From: Stenocarpella maydis | Lineage: Eukaryota > Ascomycota > Sordariomycetes > Diaporthales > Diaporthaceae | NCBI GenBank assembly: GCA_002270565.1 | Contig: NQMI01000035.1 | Location: 197,658 to 261,657, forward strand | Reading direction: 5' to 3' | DNA: 64,000 nucleotides | In this document: one piece after another, positions 50,064 through 61,093 of the stretch | Layout: every line of letters starts with the position of its first letter | Numbering within the stretch: the stretch's first letter is position 1 | Notes under the pieces: generated by a model | Seen by the model: the letters and a program-made list of their open reading frames with translations, nothing else | Database searches by the model: none | Told to the model about the DNA's origin: nothing | Position numbers and translations under genes: made by a program

Positions 50064-50770
50064 TTATTGGGCCTTTCCATTCTTGCCCGCCTTCTCGGCC
50101 TTGAATTTTGCGATGTTATCCTCCACCTTCTTGTCCACGCGGACCTTGAGCTCCCTCCGGTAGCCAAAGTGGAACAGCAGCTCCAGCCAGACAAAGAGCG
50201 GCGCCAGGAGCAGCGCCTGCATCAGGTTGTCGAGCAGGGCGGGCGCGCGGCCCTCAAACTTGCCGTGGCCGATGAACTGCAGCACCCAAGCCACGGCGAA
50301 TATCGCCCCTGCCACGGCGGTCGCCGCCTTCGCGTCGACCGAGTAGAAGTAATTGTCGGCCGCGGCCATGGCCAGACATATGGCGCAGAGCAGGCTGCCC
50401 GCGACCGGCTCCATGAGGACATAGAAGCCGCCCCAGATGATGCTCCCTATGGTGCACAGATTCAGGGGCAGGTATTCGAGCGTGAGGGACGGCGGCAGGG
50501 TGATGAGGACGCCCGAGTTGGCAGACTGACCACCACAACCATGCATGTCAGCGCGACCGCAGGGGCGGACTTGTCGTTTGGGGTTGTTTGGTCATACCAG
50601 CAGGAAGCTCGTCATCAGAATGATGGGCACGCAGACCATGTGTATTCCAATATTAACGACATTGTTGTGGTAGGAGCCGTACTGCGAGGGCACGTTAGCT
50701 CGTGCTCGGCGGTGTTGCGGAGCCGGTCGCTGCTCACAAAGACCAAGTGGCGTTCCAGGTTCAGAGACAT
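50064..50770 (-). CDS. MPO1: Mpo1-like (DUF962) 2-hydroxy fatty acid dioxygenase
   Basis: Mpo1 is an ER membrane Fe(II)-dependent dioxygenase that performs alpha-oxidation of 2-hydroxy-palmitic acid in phytosphingosine breakdown; fungal homologues are annotated from this yeast enzyme. Three exons, 50770-50738, 50681-50598 and 50525-50064, give 192 residues; intron ends are GTGAGC/CGCAG and GTATGA/GTCAG. The N-terminus is MSLNLERHLVF followed by YGSYHNNVVNIGIHMVCVP, which contains the conserved His residues expected to bind iron. Several hydrophobic segments follow (LCTIGSIIWGGFYVLMEPVA; AVAGAIFAVAWVLQFIGHGK; LMQALLLAPLFVWLELLF), the middle one carrying another conserved QFIGHGKFE motif. The tail is Lys-rich with KNGKAQ at the end. 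Confidence 0.93.
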
Positions 50771-52415
50771 GTTGAGCGTCGGCGGCGTCGGCAAGGACAG
50801 TGTTTGATGTGAGAGACAACGGCAATTGGGTGCTTGGGTAAGCGACGGCTGCGACGGCTGGGAGAGGTTGCGGCAGATATTGCTTGGCGGCTGGGAGGAT
50901 TGGTGAACACGTCCTTCTTATAGAGGGGAGTGAAATTGTTTGGTGGGTTAACCGAGGAGGATTTGCGTCTGCTGGGGCAGCAATGGGCTGATGTCTCGTG
51001 ATGTGGTGAGTTGGGCTGCTGGTGTGCGGTTCCGCGGGCAGGCGGGCGTCGAGGGGTTCTCGCTGCTAGGAGGCCCGCGGACCCCTCGTCAGCCCTCCCC
51101 GCGAATCACCGGTGGGTCCCGCCCTTGTCGTATTCACACCCAGCCGTGCAGCGGTTCGAAGCTTATTTGGCGGGGACCTCGGTCATCTTTCGATCTCTTC
51201 CAGACAGGTGAATGAATCCTTTCAGCAATTGCTTCTGAATTTGGAGGTTTGACCTCGGCCGGCTTGCCAAGTGTCGTGGCTCGGGATGCTACCGTAAGAC
51301 ATGCCATTGGACCGGGCTCTCGGTTGGGGCCATGGGTTGTACACTATACACACACACATACACATGTATACTCCGTATATATGTGCACTGGCTGGAGAGA
51401 CAAGACGTGAATCACGGCACAAGGTGAACATGACTTGCCCATCGTGCTGCAGGCTGGGCCTTGATGTCGCTTCTCCGCGACCAAACCGTGCGTTTCCTGA
51501 CATACATGATGGGTTCTTGAGAAGTATACACCCGGCAATTTTGGAACTGGCCGACATACAAATGCTTCTCTTGGTGCTCCCATACCATACTTGGTATAGT
51601 GATCATCACCATGTGGCCTTCTCGATTGACAAGGTGTTCCGGGGCTGCCAAGGATGGAGCTCTGAGAGCCTCAATATGTGGGGTGGGGTGTGGTGTGGTG
51701 TAGTGACACTAACGCGGTCTGCTAGTGGTGTGGGCGGAGACACAGTGCAAATGCTATGCGGGCCAGATAGTGTTGCGACGTCTTGACGAGCCCGGCACTG
51801 GCAAACTGGCTCGTGATTGGGGCTTGCCGCTCCGGAGGTGGACCCTGCACCCCCTGCTCCCGCTGTTGTTACTCTACAAGCTCGGACGGCTTTTGAAGTT
51901 GAACGTCAAGTCCTTCGAAGCGCATTCCTGGGCCTCAAGCCTGCAGTCTGCATCTACCTGCCCTTCCTCTCCTCCATCCCGCCGCCCTCTCCTCCTCCCG
52001 GAGTCGCCCAGCCTTCATCCGCAGACGAGCCACTGCTGAAGAGTGCCTTCCTCAGAGGGACACGGGGCTCGAGGGAACAGTCCTTCTTTATCTTCTTCTA
52101 CCCGTCTGGTCTCCAAGGCGGCCTCGCTGCGTTCCACACCGTCCAGCTTGCCTCTGACGCTCCTGGGCGCGAACCTGCCCAGCCCCCGAGTCCCATCGGT
52201 TCACAATACTTGTTCAAATTAGAATCTTTACCCGGCACCCTTTAATCGATTGCCCTTGCTCGCGACCCGACGCGACTGCCACGCCGTAGCTGCGACCAGC
52301 CCCTGCCAGCGCGCATCGACAGTCCACTTTACGACTCCGAGACACCGCGTCGCATCAAGGCCAGACCCTCTTTCCCCGACCGAATCCCAGAGGCGAAACG
52401 GAAACCCGAGACACC
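50771..52415. other. Divergent intergenic region MPO1/RPB7
   Basis: About 1.65 kb holding the promoters of two divergent genes. It contains a CA/TA microsatellite at about 51345-51385, a GGTGTGG-rich stretch at 51678-51706 and a pyrimidine-rich probable leader from 51850 to 52415. Frames up to 161 codons on the plus strand have no recognisable content. Confidence 0.5.
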
Positions 52416-53109
52416 ATGTTCTTCCTGCATAACCTCACCCGTCATGTCACGCTGCACCCCTCCTACTTCGGCCGAAACATGCATGAGCTGGTCACCACCA
52501 AGCTGTTGAAGGATGTGGAGGGCACATGCGCCGGGAATTACTTCATCATCACCATCATGGACACATTCGACATTTCGGAGGGCCGCATCCTGCCGGGGAG
52601 TGGGCTGGCAGAATTCACGGTCGGCTATCGTGCCGTCGTGTGGGCTCCCTTCAGGGGCGAGACGGTAGGGTAAACCGCTGCGCATGGCTACCATCATGTG
52701 CTAATGAAGCTCAAGGTTGATGCTGTTGTCTACTCCGTCAACCCTCACGGCTTCTTCTGCCAGGCTGGCCCGCTGCAGCTGTTCGTGTCCAACTTCGTAC
52801 GTGCCGCAAGAGCCTGACGGCACAACTTTTTGTTCGGGCTGGCCATATCCGGCTGACACTCACTTAGTTGATGCCAAAGACATGCAAGTACGACGCCAAC
52901 GCGACACCGCCCCAGTTCACCGATCACGAGGGCTTGACAATTGAGAGCGGCTCCCATGTTCGTGTCAAGATCGCTGGCATCAGGAACGAGGTCGGCGAGA
53001 TCAGGGCCATTGGCAGCATCAATGAGGATTATCTCGGGTACGACATTGGCCATGCGCGCTTTGCCCCTGGGTCTCTGCTAACGATGACTACAGACCTCTG
53101 CAAGACTAA
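52416..53109 (+). CDS. RPB7: DNA-directed RNA polymerase II subunit Rpb7
   Basis: Rpb7 pairs with Rpb4 to form the stalk of RNA polymerase II, acting in initiation and in mRNA export and decay. Four exons, 52416-52664, 52716-52796, 52868-53037 and 53094-53109, give 171 residues, the usual family length. The last exon is only 16 bases long and encodes the end of GPLQD plus the stop; its intron has a GCTAACGA branch site and a CTACAG acceptor. The N-terminal domain shows MFFLHNLTRHVTLHPSYFG and LLKDVEGTCAG; RVLPG-like RILPGSGLAEFTVGY marks its end. The S1/OB domain includes VNPHGFFCQAGPLQLFVS and the final EIRAIGSINEDYLG. Each splice restores the family sequence in phase. Confidence 0.95.
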
Positions 53110-54377
53110 GACCATGCAGACTCAACCTCTGGGCAAGATCATGCGGGTATGCGCTACCAAAGGTACAGAACTGGGCAAGAAGCCCGGGCCAATGTGCGTG
53201 GCATACACCATGGGCGATGCCTGCTTACAGATGAGCTGAACGACTTCGTTGCAACTGGGCACTGTCCGCCCTGACGCGCGATTTCAGAAGTGAATCAAGT
53301 TCCCCAACCAAGTGTGTGCCCGCTGTCCAGGTAATGCTCATTCTAGTCTTTTTGCACGGCTCTAATTCAGAGCCGATGCGCCACCGGTCGCAAAATGCAA
53401 GGGCCGGACCGGAAAATCGGGTGGTGATGGTCCCAAAAGATGGTATCGCGGCTCACAAAAGCACAGCAAAAAGAAAAGGTTGGGCCAAGCGGCTGGGGCA
53501 CGGCCAATGTGGCCAGTTAAAGGCTCATGGATCAGGAGCCTAACAATTTTTTTTTTTTACCACGCGCCACGTCGTCGCCTGGGTGGCCCAGCAGAGAAGA
53601 CCACCTCGGGAATCACAGCTCACCAGAGCGGCTCCCCACGGGTGGTGGTATGAAAGTGCACTCAATGCCTGGGTGAGCATGATTTAACGCCTGTCTGCTC
53701 AAAATGATATATGGTGGGGTGTCAGAGGCTAGAAGTAGCACACGGACTGTATGATTATGTGCCATCCCAAACCGGTTACTTGCTCCATTAAGAACGATGC
53801 TTCCAATGCTAGCTTGCCGAGGTCATGCGAGTGCAGTGGCCGCCAGCTACAAGGCTCCGCTCGTCTTATTGCCTGGCGGCACCATATGGAACCTGAGGCA
53901 CCTGTGGAGCACGTCTCTAATTGTGAGCCCGAGATGATGTCGAAATGAGGGTTCTGGTTTGCACGCGACAGGTCCGGCGCCGTCTAGCGATCAATCCGGT
54001 CCTTCCTTCCCCCGGCACAATCTGGCAATCGCATCCCCCAAAAACATCGTTCCATTAGCCATTGGCGTCGTTGGTCGTCTCCTCCAACCGGGCGAGACTG
54101 TAGGATTTCCCCGGCGAGCACTCTCATTCATCTCACTTGACTATTCCATCAAAGCTTTCCATCACTCGTTTCTTCACTGGCTTCGCCCACCCGTCGACAT
54201 AAATTAGTCTAGTCCCCAATCATTAGGACCAGAGGAACCCTGCAGCTGCACTCGCTCTGCCACAGACGTGCTGTGGTAGCACTCAATTTTCGAATAACAT
54301 ATTCCTTCCATAACGGCGTTCTGGGCCAAGTCAACGCGCTCGTCACGATCATTGCGGCTTCCCTTACACACAGCAGC
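53110..54377. other. Intergenic region
   Basis: About 1.27 kb without a supported gene. A 12-base T run lies at about 53547-53558. Short plus-strand frames (60-123 codons) overlap the RPB7 3' exon or have no recognisable content. Confidence 0.5.
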
Positions 54378-55880
54378 ATGGGCGAGGAGTTTCGGCTGCT
54401 CTGGAATACTCTACGGCGGCATCGACGTGCCCGGCCAGCTTTGTACAGAGTGCCCTACTGGCATGACAAATTTCAAACCATGGGTCGAATTGACGAGATC
54501 ATCGAGGTTCCAGATGAGAACAACCGGTTTGGCGAACCCCAAATCTTTGAAGAGTCGGATGCGGATGGCAGGTGGATGCTCCATGTCGCTCAACACCACG
54601 AGCGTCGCCGTGCAGGTGAGACACCCCAGTACCAGGTTTGGAACTTGGGGACCAATGTTGCAACGAGCCAGCAACAACCACTGGCAGGATACCTCTGTCA
54701 CGGGACCTCTCCTGATGCCGCCGACGCCGAATCAGATGCAGATGGGACGACCGGCCGAGTGAATGGTCAAAACAGCAGAACTGTGGGGCCTGGGGACGCG
54801 TCCTTGGCACTAGGATCAGCTGCCCATTTGCCGCGGGCTTCAGCCAGAGTATCAAGCAGCAAACTTCAACCGGGTGTTCTGCGAAAACGCCACAGCGGAG
54901 TTAAGGGTGGAAACAAGGAAAATCACAAGGGGCCCCAAGCTTCCCCCACCACGATCGGGTCTGGCCCTTTCGAATCCGACAGCAGCAGCGACGAGGATAC
55001 GGGGGCGGACGCCGAAAAGGATGAGGCAGAAAAGGAACGGATCTTTCGGCTGTTCGAGGACTTCCCGACGTGCATCCAAAAAGCGCGGTGCCTCCCCGCC
55101 ATAGACAGTGATGGCCACGGCATCATGGCCATCAGCAACCCGGAATCGGGCTGGAGCCACATCGACCCGTCAAGACTTCCGCCAAGGGTCAGGAAGTACG
55201 TGGGAGAGTTCACACTCCGCGAGGCTGCGGCCTTCCCTGATGGTGTCCATCCGAAACTGGTGCTCCCCGAGAGCGATACTCAACGCTGGCTACTGACCAT
55301 GGCGTGGAAGGAGTTCATCTGCGACACTTCGACACAAGACGTGTGGTACCGACTCCTCGACCACCCGTATCGGCCCAAACCACAAGAGCCGCTCTAGGAG
55401 CTGGCGGCCGATAGTGCACGGGTGAAGAGGAAGCTCACTCAGCGTTCGGGCGGACCCCAGGATCTCCACGGTCCTCAAATACAGAGAAACTTGGGGCCCA
55501 GCCCGGTCCGCCGCAGGCTGGTCAGGAGGCACAGAGCTTTGCCCAGGTGCAACTGGCAATTCTGGCACGAGCCAGACGACACGAATCACGGGCCCCGAAT
55601 CATCGTCACGCAGCCGAATGGGGCTTCACACTACCTCGTCGATCCTGATACCTTTCTCCTCAAGCTCAGACAGCGCCGCGGATGCCACTACAGCCGGCCG
55701 ACTTGCTATGTCGGCAAGAGCAGGATGGCGGAGCAGATGGTCGACATGGCCAGTTTCAGTGCGGGGGAGATAGACATGTACGGCGACGATGAGGAATCCG
55801 CGCCTTCTTCCTACACACCAGAACACAGCACCAGGTGGTGGCTGCGATGGGGGGGGATGTTATTCAGGCCTAGGTCGTAG
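54378..55880 (+). pseudogene. Hypothetical gene with an in-frame TAG
   Basis: One frame runs 501 codons from ATG 54378 (MGEEFRLLWNTLRRH) to a stop at 55878-55880 and is interrupted once, by TAG at 55395-55397. Before the stop the product has an N-terminal part with DEIIEVPDENNRFGEPQIF, a Ser/Asp/Glu-rich disordered middle (FESDSSSDEDTGADAEKDEA) and a folded-looking part with FEDFPTCIQKARCLP. After it the same frame continues with CNWQFWHEPDDTNHGPRIIV and SHYLVDPDTFLLKLRQR. Either a CAG-to-TAG nonsense change has shortened the gene to 339 residues, or the TAG is the acceptor of an intron whose donor I cannot place. An upstream GTG at 54273 is open but not a likely start. The family is not recognised. 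Confidence 0.55.
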
Positions 55881-56684
55881 CCTCGAAATATCCTTCCAAT
55901 GTACCACGACGACTCACCCTTTGATACCGAGAAGGCAAAATTGCTTGGATATGATGGCGCCCAGGATGGGAAGCTCCATGGGGAGAAAGGGCGAGTGCCC
56001 CGCTCCACGGGGGTCATAAGTGCCTTGTGGAAGCTGGCATGTTGCTGTTCAAAGTCCTGATTGGGACTCGACATCCCCAGCGATGGATTCGGCCGAACAG
56101 GCGAGGTCCATAAGCGATACAAATAGGTGCAAACTTTGGAATAACTACGGCTCAGTTTGATTATTAATCAGCTCGACCCGTTTGAGAACCCGGATGGGCC
56201 TTTTGAAACAAGTGTGATAGTCTAATTGTCTGGTATTACTCCTTCTAATTTCGATAAGAATGGCAATATCGGCATACATCTCGTCATGATCTTACAAAAG
56301 GAAGCGGGAAGCCCCCTAATAGCTTTCTCACTGTTGGGGGCTGTTCCCGAACTAGATACCGACTTTAGGCCCCGCTTAGTCAACACCCTCGGGATGAATT
56401 GTCAACTTCTATACTAGACCAGGGGGTTGGCCACTCCTTTTCTAGGCTGGGTATATCTCAGCTATATGATATCGATTCAATGATACATACTCTTACGACA
56501 GGGCATTGTTTTGCCCAGGCCTGGTAATCAAGTGGACCTAGCCTTATCGTGCTAAATGGTTAACAGTACCCGGACACAATTCCCCATTTTTTTCTTTTCA
56601 AGAAAAACTCCCCAAAAAAAAGAAATCCTCCCCAAAAAAATAAAAATGGGAGCTGCGGCGGTCCCTTCATACAGTCTGGCATAA
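55881..56684. other. Intergenic region left of the broken transporter
   Basis: This is AT-richer towards its right end and contains CCCCATTTTT and AAAAATGGG runs (56584-56652) that form an imperfect inverted repeat just downstream of the minus-strand transporter. No gene is seen. Confidence 0.5.
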
Positions 56685-57990
56685 TTAGACCTTGGTGAGC
56701 ACTTGGAAGCCCACCCGCGTCCACCTCGCGGCCAAATAAGCCGCCGCCGAAGTTGTCATCGTGAGTCCACAAAACAGCTGTAGCCCCCAGTATTTGCCGC
56801 CCTGCGCTGCAACTATGGCCCCTCCAATTGGGCTCCCAGTCAACGCACTAAAGCTCTGAATGGCGAAAGCAATGCCGGTGCGCGTGCCGACCTGGCGCAT
56901 ATCGCCCAGCTGGGCCACAAGAGCGGGGATCAGGGAGACGACGGCGCCCGAAACAAATCCAAACGTCATTAAGTACATGATGATTGCAGCCTCGGACTCG
57001 GAGCCTGGAATCCAGAGGGCTAGAGTCAGAATGGCCGACAGGGCAGTGATGGCAATGATAACGTTGTATAGCCCCAGCCGGTCCGCAAGAATTCCAGGCA
57101 GATCCGGCCGAGGATGCTGACGGCATTAATGATCGGAATGAGGTAATCGGCAAGAGAGGCGTCCACCCCCGCTGCTTGGGCCTGGATCAGGATATAGTTG
57201 TACGGTAGAAACATACCCTATCGAATGTTAGCGATCGCTCTGTTTGATCAATAATCCAGCACATCGTATCAAACGTGGGTAGAATATGGAAATACGGACC
57301 CAGAAGAGGAAGAAGTTCGCTGCCAAAGTCAATGAAAAAAAAACAGGCTGCCTAAACCCAGCAAAGTAGTCCCGTAGAATCAGAGGTTTTGGATTAGGGG
57401 GCAGGCGAGTCTTACAGTAATGCAAGTGATGATAAGAAGGCCGAGAAAGAGAAAGCCGACCGCACGGTATTGCCCATGGAAACCCAATCTGAGGAATAAG
57501 CCTCTTAATCATGATCGGCAGGACTGTCCCACCGACAGAAGACCCAGAGATCATGGTTCCCATTGCAGCAGCACGGTGCTTAAATAACCATGACATCAAG
57601 TTGGCCATACACGCGTTGAAAATCGCCGAGCTTGCAATAGCAACACAGACTCCCTGAGCTAGGAAGAATTGGTAATATTGTTGTGAGAGGCTGGCCATCA
57701 TCAGGCCAAGGACGCAGAAGACGGTTTCGATTCTGAGTATTCAACGAGGGCCAAACACGTCGAAGAGGCGCCCAATTACGATCCCGAAGATGGTCTTTGC
57801 GAAGCCCGAAGCCTGCTCATGCCACCCAGCCTCAAGATATTTTACGCATGAAGCTGCCAGAATCTCCAGATTTTGGAAAGCCTGGGGTGCGAGAATAGCC
57901 TTGAAAGGAGAAAGTGCGAACGTTAAATAGGATGGCTCAAATTTGCTATTTGCTCGACGATAGAATAATAACCATAGGACCACTCAGGGG
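56685..57990 (-). pseudogene. Broken MFS monocarboxylate-type transporter
   Basis: The minus strand encodes a member of the MFS monocarboxylate transporter family, which has 12 membrane helices. Recognisable parts in order are FGIVIGRLFDVFGPR, LGLMMASLSQQYYQFFLAQG, MSWLFKHRAAAMGTMISGSS, LIPQIGFPWAI, NPKPLILRDYFAGFRQP, GMFLPYNYILIQAQAAGVD, and the final helices with LTGSPIGGAIVAAQGGKYWG. The gene is disabled: TGA at 57741-57743 stands where the family has Trp after FGPR, a base is gained near 57469, a base is lost near 57413, and another is lost near 57101 in the ILGRI/GILADRLG region. The first helix region (upstream of about 57990) is missing or unrecognisable. A transposon begins only about 100 bases beyond. 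Confidence 0.8.
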
Positions 57991-58095
57991 GCTGTAAGGA
58001 GGGGAGATGTTACAAAATCCAGAAATGAACATTGAAAAGCAACTTCAAGACAGAAATTCACTAAATTTGGGACTTGCTTCCAAGCCTCCTCAAAA

Positions 58096-58138
58096 GAACG
58101 CGGATATTCGCATCCACAAAAACGGATGGTACATCCAT
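58096..58138 (+). repeat. Left terminal inverted repeat of the MULE
   Basis: It begins GAACGCGGATATTCGCATCC and continues with CACAAAAACGGATGGTACAT. Its reverse complement is found at 61052-61093. On the minus strand it spells the peptide GCTIRFCGCEYPRS, identical to the plus-strand reading of the other end. Confidence 0.9.
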
Positions 58139-58519
58139 ATATAATCACGTGATTGGCTGCAGCCAATCAGATTACTTCGTTTAATATCGTTGCCCCATAC
58201 CCCTTGGTGTTTTTATAGCTGCAGCACCTAACGCACTGTAATGCCCCTATTGCCACCAACTTATGAATGACGACCCTTAATCAATGCTTTGCTGTAGTAA
58301 TTAAATTCTTGTTGGAATCAATCGTTTTTGCATTGAAAAGAAGATCTGATTGATTAGATATTGAATTTTTGGCGTTGTGGTGATGGCGTAGGTACCTGAT
58401 TATTTAGGTCTTGAGGCGTAGTGGCAAGCTGACTGTGCTAACTGGAATACTAATATTACTGCTATGAATTGTTGTTAGCTAGTACTTTCTAACCCTTTTG
58501 ATTACCTTAAACTTTTTTA

Positions 58520-60910
58520 GGGTGGATATGATATCTATAAGGACCTTAAGGCTGATTTGGATGAAGCTATAAAATCTGCTGGATTCCTTATGACTTTATA
58601 AAAAGTAGATGCTAAACGTGTGGTGTTGGTTTGTAGTAGAGGTGCCCTGTGACCCTTGACTGTAATAATAAATAATGCCTTAATGATTAAAGCAGGCTGC
58701 GGGTGGCGAGCCCTCGCCTATATGACCTGTGTGATGGCTGGCAAGTGGACCCTTGTGATCCAGGAGGGTATGCATACTTATTACGGCCCTTAGGAGGTAC
58801 TTGAAGCTTAGTGAGGCTGGGTGAAGCTATTATAAGACTATTATGACTTCCTCGCCCGTATGGCTGTAGATCTAGCCCTTGTGAAGCTCGCGAGACTTGC
58901 AGCAGCTCTGTGCTGAGAGTACCTGAGTGTATTGCTGGGGCTAAATATCATGAAGAACTGGCTTGTAGACTTCCGTAAGTAGCAGCAGGGCATCTATATA
59001 TCTACTTAAGTAGTAATGGACTGGCTTGAGAAGGAGGGCTGCTGGTATTGTTGGGCTATTGATGAGGAGGGAAGTATTATGGGCATCTTCTGGTGTGAGA
59101 AGCAGTAGCTGGTGTGGGTTTGAGAGCTATGCTTTATGTGTAATCTCTTGCTTGACTGTACTTATTCGACTAATAGTAAGAAGATGCCCTTCTTTTGAGG
59201 CATGGTAGTAACCTATATGAAGAGGATATTGCTATTATTTTAAGGGGTTATTAATAATGAGAGAGAATCTGGCTTCTGGTGGCTTCTTGAGTAGCTTTAT
59301 GGTCTTCTCTGTGAGTGCTAAATTGAGCCTTTGAGGCTCTTCGTTACTGATTATGATAATGCTCTGATTAATGCCCTTGAGCATGAATTCCCTAGGGTAT
59401 GCTATTAGCTGTATATCTTTTATATTAATATGAATATTATTCTTAATATTAAGAAGAAGTGGTGTAAGCTGGGAGCTATGGGGCTGGTGATGGGAGGCCC
59501 TGAGGCATTAGTGATGGGAGGCCTGGAGGAAAATACTATGGAGGTTGCTGAGGCTGAAGATCTTGATGAGGAGGATGAGGATCTTGCTTCCCTTATAATG
59601 CTAGTGAGAGGGAAGGCTATAGTACCCTTATGGGTGCCTGATAAGGTGCTATATATTTGAATAGCCCTCTTTAATCTCCTTAAGTTTATGGAGTACTTTA
59701 TAGATTGTAAGATTTATAATATAGCTTAGTAATAGCTTTAAGAGGTCTTCTCAGATTAAATGGTAATTATCTAGTACCTTAAGATGTAGTATATTGATGA
59801 GGCTGAGGAGATTGTTGCTAAATGGGTAGCCCATTAGATCTATAAAACCCTTAACTTTAGCTTGCATATAACCTCCTTCACTAAGCGAATGTACTGGAAG
59901 CTAAAGGTATACTTGGGCTATGGGATGGGGAATCTTCTCTATCTAATGATAGTTGATTATAAGGCTATTGATAATACTGCTTATAGCCTCCATTAGGAGG
60001 AGGTAAAGTAGAAGATATCATTACTCTAGAAGTTTAATGGTTAGAAGTGGCTTGGTTAGCTGCTACTGTAGGTCTTGAGGGCGGCGCTGGAGATACTCAC
60101 AATTGAGCGCCAGAAGGCGTTGAGGATGCTTCAAAAAGAAGCCCTATGGGGCTACTGCAGACCTTCTGATTGTAACTATACGGTTTATATATAGTATGGT
60201 GTAACCTATATAAATTGTATTGCTGATAAAGAGGAGGCTTTACTTCCTCTTAAGAAGAGCGATATATATAAAGATTACTACCTTAATTATGATCTCTCCC
60301 TTAAGAACCCTCTCCTTGGTATATACTTACTGAAGAAGGTTACTACTATAAAGGGCAGACCTTGCGAGAATGCACTGTTTGCAGCTGATGAAGAGGGTCT
60401 CTTTAAGAGCTGTAGGAAGGTGGTGATGGGTAAAAAGATGACCTCCACTATAGTGAGCCTTAGCAGTAGGGCTGGCTATAAGATAAGGGTGATAATGGCT
60501 TTGATATAGCGTGTGAATTCAGCTTTTAAGTGGAATAATGATACCCTTTAGTCCCTAGATGAAGAGGACGCCTATGGTAGTAATACCTAGCACGCTGGCG
60601 TCTATTAGAAGTAGTAGTTAGTAGGAAGGGTTATAAAGAAGGCAAAGTAGCAGCCTTAGAAGTGAAGGGCGCTGTTAAATATTATGAGAACCTTAGCAGC
60701 AGGTATACCCTTAAGCATGAGGTTAGGGGCTAAGCGGCAGCATATGGCAGCTATTAGAAGTATTAACTAGTTGCTATAGGTAGATCTGACTGTTGAGGAC
60801 CTTGTTGGTGATAATGATGATGATGATGAGGTGGAGGAGGAGATTTAAGATGAGATTGTGGTCCGTATAGACTAGATATGTAGTAAAATACTATTGATTT
60901 GAGTGATTCC
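58520..60910 (+). pseudogene. MULE transposase, stop-riddled
   Basis: One reading frame can be followed for roughly 800 codons through many stops. The N-terminal part resembles a FAR1/WRKY-like zinc-binding region (CGWRALAYMTCVMAGKWTLV and IQEGMHTYYGP). The MULE transposase core is clear: FWCEK, LLLDCTYSTNSKKMPFF with the first catalytic Asp, GVINNERESGFWWLLE, FVTDYDNALINALEHEFPRV with the second Asp, and INMNIILNIKKKW. Stops are TAG, TGA and TAA at positions where Gln, Trp or Arg would be expected. The two catalytic Asp codons are intact but the protein cannot be made. The exact start and end are uncertain. Confidence 0.8.
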
Positions 60911-61050
60911 TATTATAGCGAGTGTAATGATAGTGGCATTGTTGAAGCAATGATGAGGATTACTGGTGATGGTAGCGGCTAAGGTTAAAATAATAGTTTA
61001 TATACTAATTTTGCTGGTTTGTGTTATATGTGCACTGGGTTGGTATATGT

Positions 61051-61093
61051 GTGGATGTACTATCCGTTTTTGTGGATGCGAATATCCGCGTTC
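61051..61093 (-). repeat. Right terminal inverted repeat of the MULE
   Basis: It is the mirror copy of the left repeat and ends GGATGCGAATATCCGCGTTC. The inner half differs at one position (ACTATCC against GGATGGT on the other strand). Confidence 0.9.

Larger units (their letters stand above)
58096..61093 (+). mobile_element. Mutator-like (MULE) DNA transposon with terminal inverted repeats
   Basis: A nearly perfect inverted repeat of about 42 bases bounds this 3.0-kb segment: GAACGCGGATATTCGCATCC at the left end and its reverse complement at the right end, with one or two mismatches in the inner half. The inside encodes a MULE-family transposase in one frame (separate entry), on the plus strand. 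I could not find a matching 8-10 bp target-site duplication immediately outside the repeats. The GC content of the element is intermediate, higher than that of the gypsy remnant that follows. Confidence 0.85.

Noticed and set aside
51301..51786. 161-codon plus frame upstream of RPB7
   Set aside because: It spans CA/TA and GGTGTGG low-complexity sequence and has no recognisable content or codon bias.
54273..54377. N-terminal extension of the hypothetical gene
   Set aside because: It starts with GTG and is not GC3-biased; the first ATG is at 54378.
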